A model generated the notes under the pieces. It had not been told where the DNA came from. It worked only from the letters and a program-made list of their open reading frames with translations, and did not search any database. From positions 37,146,767 through 37,210,766 of the forward strand of contig NW_026947509.1 of NCBI RefSeq assembly GCF_034190915.1: DNA of 64,000 nucleotides, in the 5' to 3' direction. The position numbers were made by a program, and so were the translations under genes. This stretch comes from Cavia porcellus. Taxonomy: Eukaryota; Chordata; Mammalia; Rodentia; Caviidae. Positions 57,135 to 64,000 of this stretch are shown here, in pieces (within the stretch, counting starts at the first letter, position 1; the number at the start of each line of letters is the position of its first letter).

Positions 57135-57538
57135 AATAAACTTTAAGGCATTGTCTAGAGAAACTCTGGCTACAGAAGAGGCATTTCCTATGCAGTTCAC
57201 ATGGATGAAGTATCACAAAGATCAAAAAAAGGTTTAAAGCAGAAAACACAGTGGAAACCATCACTTGAACTTACCAACCTGGTAATCATGTTGCCCTTCA
57301 TCCTGGTCCTTGCATAGCGTGCAGGAGGAGGTCACCACCTTAGAACAGGAAACGTTAAACATGGTGTGTCCGGTCAGGGAAGAAGCCGTCACAGAGTCCA
57401 GATGCCTTTGTCACAGCAGGACAGAGTGGACGGGGCAGAGCCCATGCCTGCATTGGAGCCTCTGACCCCGCAGCTTTGCAGACAGCAGACTGAGACCCCA
57501 CGGCAACAGCAACCGTGCAGTGGCCAGGCTGGCAGCAC

Positions 57539-57868
57539 CTAGCAGCAGCACTGCTTCTTGCAGCAGCACTTTTGCTGACAACTGCACTTCTGCTGGCAGC
57601 AGCCCTTCCCACAGCCACAGCCACAGCCACAGCCACAGGAGCCGCGGCCACAGGAGCCACAGCAGGTGCGGTGGCAGCAGACGACTACGGGTTTGCAGCA
57701 GCAACAGCCACAGCAGCCGCCACAGCAGCTGCCACAGCAGCTTCCACAGCCACCACAGCCACCACAGCCACCACAGCTGCCACAGCCACCACAGCCGCCA
57801 CAGCCGCCACAGCTGCCACAGCCACCACAGCTGCCACAACCACAACCTCCACAGCCACAGCAACCCAT
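57539..57868 (-). CDS. SCYGR / KRTAP28-family protein, copy 5 (unit C)
   Basis: 109 residues, single exon, same architecture as copies 3 and 4. GGC/GSC repeats, CC-rich block, [12 protein letters not shown], then SCGRGSCGC with a unique Arg in place of Cys, [14 protein letters not shown] with a unique Ser in place of Cys, and KKQCCC. Two Cys substitutions set it apart from the other copies but leave the frame intact. ATG in ACC-ATG-G context, TATA box at 57953-57959. Likely functional. Confidence 0.87.
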   Translation of the reverse strand: MGCCGCGGCGCGSCGGCGSCGGCGGCGGCGSCGGCGGCGGCGSCCGSCCGGCCGCCCCKPVVVCCHRTCCGSCGRGSCGCGCGCGCGKGCCQQKCSCQQKCCCKKQCCC

Positions 57869-57952
57869 GGTGTCAGTAGACAAGAAGCAGGTGAGGGAGG
57901 AGAGAGGACTCAGGAGTATAGAAGAGTCTGACCCTGCATCCTGCAGGGACCC

Positions 57953-57959
57953 TTATATA
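57953..57959 (-). promoter_or_regulatory. TATA box of SCYGR copy 5
   Basis: TATATAA on the minus strand ~85 bp upstream of the ATG. Confidence 0.8.
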
Positions 57960-59922
57960 CCTAGTCCTGAACAGCAACCCCTTCCTTGTGACTGTTTCTT
58001 ACAGTTACCTCAGAGCCTCACGAGGTCTCTCATGTCCTTCCTGGTTGACAGCGTGACCCGCTGTTATTGCTGCCTTTAAGCTTGATTCTTCCCTTAAGCT
58101 CAGGACTTAGAATAGACACACTTCTAACATGTACCAGTACCCAGGGAAAGCAAGTGTTTCTATGTTTCCTGTCTCCAGAGCTCAGAGGAGAGCCTAGCAA
58201 ATGGTAAGGACCAAGTGTGGTCTTAGGAAATAGACAAATGACTCAGATATTCAAGAATAAACCGCTGGAAATACATATGAGGAAGAACCCACACCAGGCA
58301 AAACCCTCACTGTCTCTGTAGGTCAGGGAAAGCACTGTTTTCTCTCTGCAGAGGTTCCTTTCTAATCCCCAGGGAGCAAAACCTCCCTAAGGAATGAATG
58401 GAAAACCAGAATCAATAGGATCAGCATAGGCCCTGTACTGTTTTATGCCAGTATTCCATCATCTTCTCGCTGTCTGGAATTCCTTCATTCATCAGAATTA
58501 CCCATTTACATTTAAAGTCATGATAAAATAACTGTGATGTCAGGCACTGAAAATGTAAGTCAGGTGCCAGAAGGAGGTTCGATTGTTGCTTATCTACCAA
58601 AGAACTGGGAAAACAGAGGAAGGAAACATCCATCCTGGGGGGTCGAGCCTCCTGCCAGGCTCTCTTAGGATTCTTGAAGCCAGCCTGAGCTCTCAGCCCA
58701 GCCACGCTCCGTGGACTCATGACCCGAAATCTCCTGGGCTTTAGCTCTCGGGCTCTGTGTCCAGCCCGCCAGGCTGAAGTGCCATGCTGAGTCTAGCAGG
58801 TAAAGTTCTTGCTTGATGACCTCAGAACACTAGGCTGCCTGGGACACTTGGGAACTAAGTCAGTCCCGGAAGATGCACATGTGCTCCCAGGATTAATCAC
58901 CATGCTGCCCCTCTTGGGCTGACAATGAAGGTCCTAAAACTTAGATCAACTGGCTTCATGGGGTCACAGGTCCCTGAGTGCTGGTGCTCCTCATCTCGCA
59001 GCTGGGGTCTCTTGGATAAGCTCAGTTTTTGAACCCAAGAGGAGGAAACCTGAAACATGCTTCCACCTCGGACACCCCTCTCAGGACCAGGGGTTGCAGG
59101 AGTGAGATGGAATCTCAGTGTGGTTTTAATTTGCATTTCTCTAATGACTAATGATGATCCACATTTTTTCATGTATTTATTTGTCATTTGTATATCTTCC
59201 TCTGAGAAGTATTCATCTCAGATGCCCATTTTTGGATTGCATCTTTGAATTTTGGGGATCTCACTTTTTAAAACTTCTTTATATGTTTTAGACAGAAGTC
59301 CTTTGTCTGAGCGAGAGTTCACTAGGATTTTTTCCCAGTTTGTGGGTTTTCTTTCACTATGCTTGAGATTGCTTTTGACATAAGAACCTTTTTAATAACA
59401 GGTTATCCCAGTTATCGATTCTGGGAAGTATTTCCCGTGCAGTTTGAGTCCTGTTCATGAATTCTCTACCTACCTCTATGTTTTCAAGGTTTCTACCCAA
59501 TTTGTCTTCCAATAGATTTAGTGTTTCTGTTTTAATATTCAGATCCTTGATCCATTTAGATTTTAATTTAGTACCAGGTGATAGGCATGGATCAAGGTTT
59601 AGTTTTCAGCATATGGAGAGCCAGTTTTCCCAACACCATTTATTGAAGAAACTGTCGTCCTTCCAGTGAACCTGTTTGGCCCTTTTATCAAAGATAAGGT
59701 GGTTGAGTGTGTTTGTAGTTGTGGTTTTATCTTCTAACCTATCCCACTGATCTTCGGCTCTGTTTTGATTTCTGTACCATGTTGATTTTACTATGGTTGC
59801 TTTGTAGTATAACTTCAAGTCAGGGATTGTGATGCTTCCTGTCTTGCCTTTGTTGCTTAGAACTGTCTTTGCTATTCTATGTCTCAATCCAGATTGAAAG
59901 GGTTTTGGCCCAGACAGGACAC

Positions 59923-60213
59923 TGCAGCCAGGAAAACCTCAACCAGAACCAGGAAGCCCCTATCTCCCTGCCCCTAAGAATTTACCTGTGACATCTTCCC
60001 GCCTCTGGGAATTTGCCTATGACGCCAAACCTAGGACCAATGGGCTACCCATGCATCCCTGATGCCCCGTTAGGTTCCACCCCAAACCGAGGCTACTTAC
60101 ATACCCCCCAGGCCAAGTGTCTGCCAGCTAGATCACCTGACTCCAGCGGTGGGAGTTGCCAGTCATCTCTCTCCCTGTCCTCAGCATAAAGGTCGCTTTT
60201 TGTTTTATACTTC
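59923..60213 (+). mobile_element. LTR-like insert in L1 ORF2, unit D
   Basis: Same insert as in B and C, starting TGCAGCC here instead of TGTAGCC. No viral coding sequence. Confidence 0.5.
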
Positions 60214-63200
60214 TCATCTTTTGGAAATACTTTAAATCTTTTAAAAATAATCCTATCATTTGATGAAATTTAGGAGTGATTTCACGAGATCTATGAGATA
60301 TGTTGATGTTATGTTTATTGGGATTGCATTGAATCTGTATAAGAGTTTTGGGAGAATGGCCATTTTCACAATATGTATTCTTCCTATACATGAGCAAGTG
60401 ATGTCTTTCCATTTTCTGAGGTCATCTTCAATTTCTTTTTTCCGTGTATTATAATTTTCTCTGTATAGCTCTTTCACTTCTTTTGTAAGAGTAATTCCTA
60501 AATATTTCATTTTTTGGTTGCTAGTGTGAAGGGTGTGGCTCCTCCTATTTCTCTCTCTGTGATTTTGTTGTTAGTGTGTAGGAATGCTAATGATTTTTGA
60601 GTATTGATTTTGTATTCAGCTACATTACTGAATTTATTTATTACATCTAATAGGCTTCCATGGAGTTTAGGGTGTCTTCTATGTAGAGTACCATGTCATC
60701 TGCAAACAATGATAATTTAACTTCTTTTCCTATATTTACCCCTTTTTTTCCTCTCTCTTGTCTAATTGCTCTGGCTAGTATTTCCCATACTATATGAAAT
60801 AAGAGTGGTGACAAAGGACATCCTTGTCTTGTACCTGATTTTAAAGTAAAAGCCTTCAGTTTTTGGCCATTTGGTATGATACTGGCTGTTGGTTTGTCAT
60901 AGATGGCCTTTATTATATTGAGGTATTCTAATTTTCTGTAAAGTTCTTATCATGAATAAATGTTGGACCTTATCAAAAGCTGTTTCTGCATCTATAGAAA
61001 TGATCATGTGATTCTTACTTTTGGCTTGATTAATGTGACGGATTACATTTATTCATTTACGTATGTTAAACCATCCCTACATGCCTGGGATGAATCCCAT
61101 TTGGTCATGTTGTATAATCTTCTTGATGATTTGCTGCATCCTACTTAGCAATATTTTATTGATGATTTTTGCATCAGTGTTCGTTAGGGAGATTGGTCTA
61201 TAGTTCTCTTTTTCAGTTGGGTATTTCTCAGGTTTTGGTACTAGAGTAATATTGGCTTCCAGGAATGACTTAGGAAGCATTGCTTCCCTTTCACTTTCAT
61301 TGAAGAGTTTGAGGAGGGTCGGCATTAGGTCCTCTTTATTTCTTGTAGAATTCTGCAGTGAATACTTCTGGGCCTGGGCTCTTCTTTGTAGATAAGGATT
61401 TAATTGCATTTTCAATTTCATTAATAGACATTGGGTTATTCAGCAGTGTTACATCCTCTTGACCAAGCTTTGGTATGTCATATGTTTCTAGGAATCTGTC
61501 TATTTCTTCCGTGTTATCAAACCTTTGAGAGTAGAGGTTTTGAAAATAGATGTTGGTGATCTTCTGTATTTCTATAGAGTCTGTAGTGATTTCACCTTTT
61601 TCATTTTTTATTGCATGAATTTGAGCTTTTTCTTCTCTTTTTAACTTAAGGTTGGATAGGGGCTTATCAACTTTATGTATTCTTACCAAGAACCAATTCT
61701 TTTATTCCTTGATTCTTTGGATTACTTTCTTAGTCCCTATTGCGTTGATTTCTGCTCTGACTTTTATAATTTCCTCTATTCTTTTGGCTTTGGGCTTGAC
61801 TTGCTTTTCTTTTTCTAGATGTTTGAGGTGTAGCATCAGGTTATTTATTTGGATTTACTCTGTTTTCCTGATGTGGGAACTCAGTGCAAAAAGTTTTTTG
61901 CTGAGGACGGCTTTCATTGCATTCCACAGATTCTGGGAGGTTGTATTTGTATTTTCATTTGCTTGTAGGTATTGTTTAATTTCTTCTTTAACTTCCCCTG
62001 TGAGCCACTGATTACTCAAGAGTGTGTTATTCAGTCTCCATGTGATTGTGGGATTTTTGCAGTATCTTTTATCATCAATTTCTAATTTCAAAGCACTATG
62101 ATCCAATAATCCCATGCAAGGGATTATTTAAACTCTTTTGCATTTATTGAAATACGTTGTATGAGTCAATGTATGGTCTATTTTAGAAAATGACCATTGT
62201 ACTGCTGAGAAGAATGTGTATTCCGATATTGTTGGATGGAACATTCTGTGTATGTCTATCAAGTCCATTTGTTCACAGGTGTGATTCAGTTCTGTTATTT
62301 CTTTGCTGATTTTCTGTCTGGATGATCTGTCCCTAGGTATCAGTGGTGTGTTAAGGTCTCCTGTTACAATTGTGTTACTGATAATTTGATTTTTCATTTC
62401 CATAAATACTTGTTTTATATAACTGGGTGCTCTGGAATTTGGTGCATATACATTTAAGATAGTTATCTCTTCCTCTTGAGGCTTTCCCCTAACAAGTACG
62501 TAGTGACCTTCTTTATCTCTTCTGATTATTATTGGTGTAAAGTTCACATTCTCTACAAACAGAATGGCTACTCCTGCTTTTTAGGGGGTTCCTGTTTCAT
62601 GAAGTATTATTTTCCATCCTTTGACTTTCAGTCTGTGAGTATCCTTTTCTGTTAGATGGGTTTTTTGTAGATAGCATATGGTTGGATTTTGTTTCTTCAT
62701 CCGTTCTGTCAGTCTGTTTCTTATCATTGGTACATTGAGACCATTTACATTAATGGTTATAACTGTTATATGATGGTTTATTGTTGACATGTTATTTTTC
62801 TGCTGTTGCATCTTTATCTTTCTGTTCTGTTTAATTGTGTGCTTTGCTTAGTGGTTTTTTCCTAAGTGTATGTAAACTGTCTTTCAATACTTTTTACAGG
62901 GTTGGCCTGGTGATCATGAAGTTCTTCAGCTGTTCTTTGTCATGGAACTATCTTATTTCACCATTGATTTTGAAGGACAGTTTTTCAGGGTACATTAGTC
63001 TAGCTGGGAAATCATTTTACTTTAGGATCTGGAATACTTTGCTCCATGCTCTTCTTGACTTTATTGTTTGTGCTGAGAGGTCTGCTGTGGATCTGATAGG
63101 TTTTCCTTCATAAGTGATCTGTGTGTTCTCTCTGACAGCTTTTAATATTCTATTCTTATGTTGATTTCTGGGATGGTGATTATTATATGTGTGGGTGTAG

Positions 63201-63320
63201 TTTTATTTTGGTTATGACAATTTGGAGTTCCATGTGCTTCACTGATCCTGATGTTAGATTCCAATCTCATGTTTGGGAAATTATCAGCTATTACTTCTCT
63301 AAATATCACCTTGACATCCT

Positions 63321-63872
63321 TTATGTCATCCCCTTCTTTTTCATTAATCCTTTGTTGTTTCCCCCTCCATCATCTTGCACTTGTTGAATTGTTATTTCCT
63401 GATGCCTTGTTACTTTTAAAAGATCTTTCCTTTCCTGTTCACTAGCTGCAATCTTGTCTTCAAGGTCTGAAATTCTATCTTCACTTTCATTGAGGCAGTT
63501 TTTACAGCTTTCAGTGGAAGTTTTGATTTCCTGTATATGTCTGTGCATCTGCTTTATGTATTCTGTTTGTTTTCTGTATTGCTCATCTAGGAATTCTACC
63601 ATTTTGTTTAGTTCTTCCAAATTTTTAACTGTGTCTTCTCTAGATATATTCAGCCTCTTTTTCATTTCTTTTATCATTTCTTCTTTTACCTGGGAGATTA
63701 TTTCTAGTTTGAATTCTTTTAAAGCTTCCCGGAGATGCTTGTTTATTTCAGTTGCTATTATGTCCAATATTTGAGGTGTATGGCAAAAATTTTCTTCTAT
63801 GTACATCACTCCTAATGTTTCTTTGTGTGGGCTGAAGGTTTGAGATTGTAATTTGGTCTTTAGTTTTGTCAT
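63321..63872 (-). pseudogene. L1 ORF1 coiled-coil part, unit D
   Basis: 183 codons, nearly identical to unit C (one or two residue differences near the C-terminal end). The frame ends before the RNA-binding domain. Confidence 0.82.
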
Positions 63873-64000
63873 TTTCCTATATTTCTGTGTTTCAAGTGTT
63901 TCGAGTGTTATTCTTCGGCTTCCTCAGGGTCTTTTGGAAATCCTCTTCCATGCCCTCAGCTCCTGAGACTCTGGCACCCAGTTCCCTGGATTGATAGAGG

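Larger units (their letters stand above)
51097..59096. repeat. Tandem array unit C (~8.0 kb)
   Basis: Begins at the L1 junction and ends 7997 bp later at the equivalent point. Same content and order as unit B, with SCYGR copy 5. Confidence 0.92.
59094..64000. repeat. Tandem array unit D (incomplete, runs off the window)
   Basis: Same junction into L1 as B and C. The window ends within the L1 5' UTR, about 2.4 kb before the place where its SCYGR fragment would start a new gene block. By periodicity, a further SCYGR gene is expected near 65.5 kb. Confidence 0.88.
59097..64000 (-). mobile_element. L1 element of unit D, partial
   Basis: Contains the ORF2 C-terminal piece (59606-59887), LTR-like insert, KYLGITL piece (60256-60510), RT pieces (61077-61689), endonuclease pieces (61855-62811, more broken than in B or C, with a stop near 62580) and ORF1 (63321-63872). 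The Glu-to-Lys change is at 62662-62664. Confidence 0.87.

Noticed and set aside
27916..57868. CRISPR-like regular repeats in the SCYGR coding regions
   Set aside because: The short period (9-18 bp) lies in frame within eukaryotic coding sequence, with no spacers. These are tripeptide repeats.

Overview
The window is mammalian nuclear DNA, most probably from a rodent. It carries tRNA-Ala-derived ID SINEs, composite B1-plus-ID SINEs, B1 elements, a rodent-style L1 family, and older MIR, L2, L1M and MaLR-type fragments. The composite B1-ID copies (for example 15030-15225) recall squirrel-related rodents, but the species cannot be fixed from the sequence alone. The only genes I can support are five small intronless genes of the SCYGR / KRTAP28 family (small cysteine- and glycine-repeat proteins, formerly classed as keratin-associated proteins). 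In human and mouse this family lies in the 2q36.3 / mouse chromosome 1 region; that placement is recalled, not shown here.

Layout. Positions 1-26850 are intergenic: no exon or gene is recognisable, only SINEs, old LTR and LINE fragments, microsatellites and an unclassified repeat with ~160-bp internal units. At 26852-29459 lies a ~2.6 kb block carrying SCYGR copy 1 (minus strand). Copy 2 (29893-30216, plus strand) follows head-to-head with copy 1 and is a distinct subtype. Positions 30700-37060 are again intergenic, with an ID insertion at 32306-32410 flanked by a perfect 16-bp target-site duplication.

From 37724 to the window end there is a head-to-tail segmental tandem array. Each unit reads left to right: an L1 on the minus strand, truncated at its 3' side; the L1 5' UTR; a ~43-bp fragment of the 3' end of a SCYGR gene; a B1; an intact SCYGR gene on the minus strand; ~1.2 kb of upstream flank; then a junction straight back into L1. 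Units start at about 37724 (A), 43056 (B), 51097 (C) and 59094 (D, running off the end). B and C are 8041 and 7997 bp long. Unit A is shorter because it lacks 2670 bp. Units B-D also carry an LTR-like insert within L1 ORF2.

How it fits together. All five SCYGR genes have one short exon, a TATA box ~85-90 bp upstream of an ACC-ATG-G start, and a nearby AATAAA, as expected for coordinately expressed hair or epithelial structural protein genes. The L1 copies are dead: frames are broken, and an endonuclease catalytic glutamate is replaced by lysine in B-D. They appear to be passengers amplified with the gene. The array is the most interesting structure here. Its junctions, shared mutations and indels suggest a stepwise history: A, then B, then C and D.
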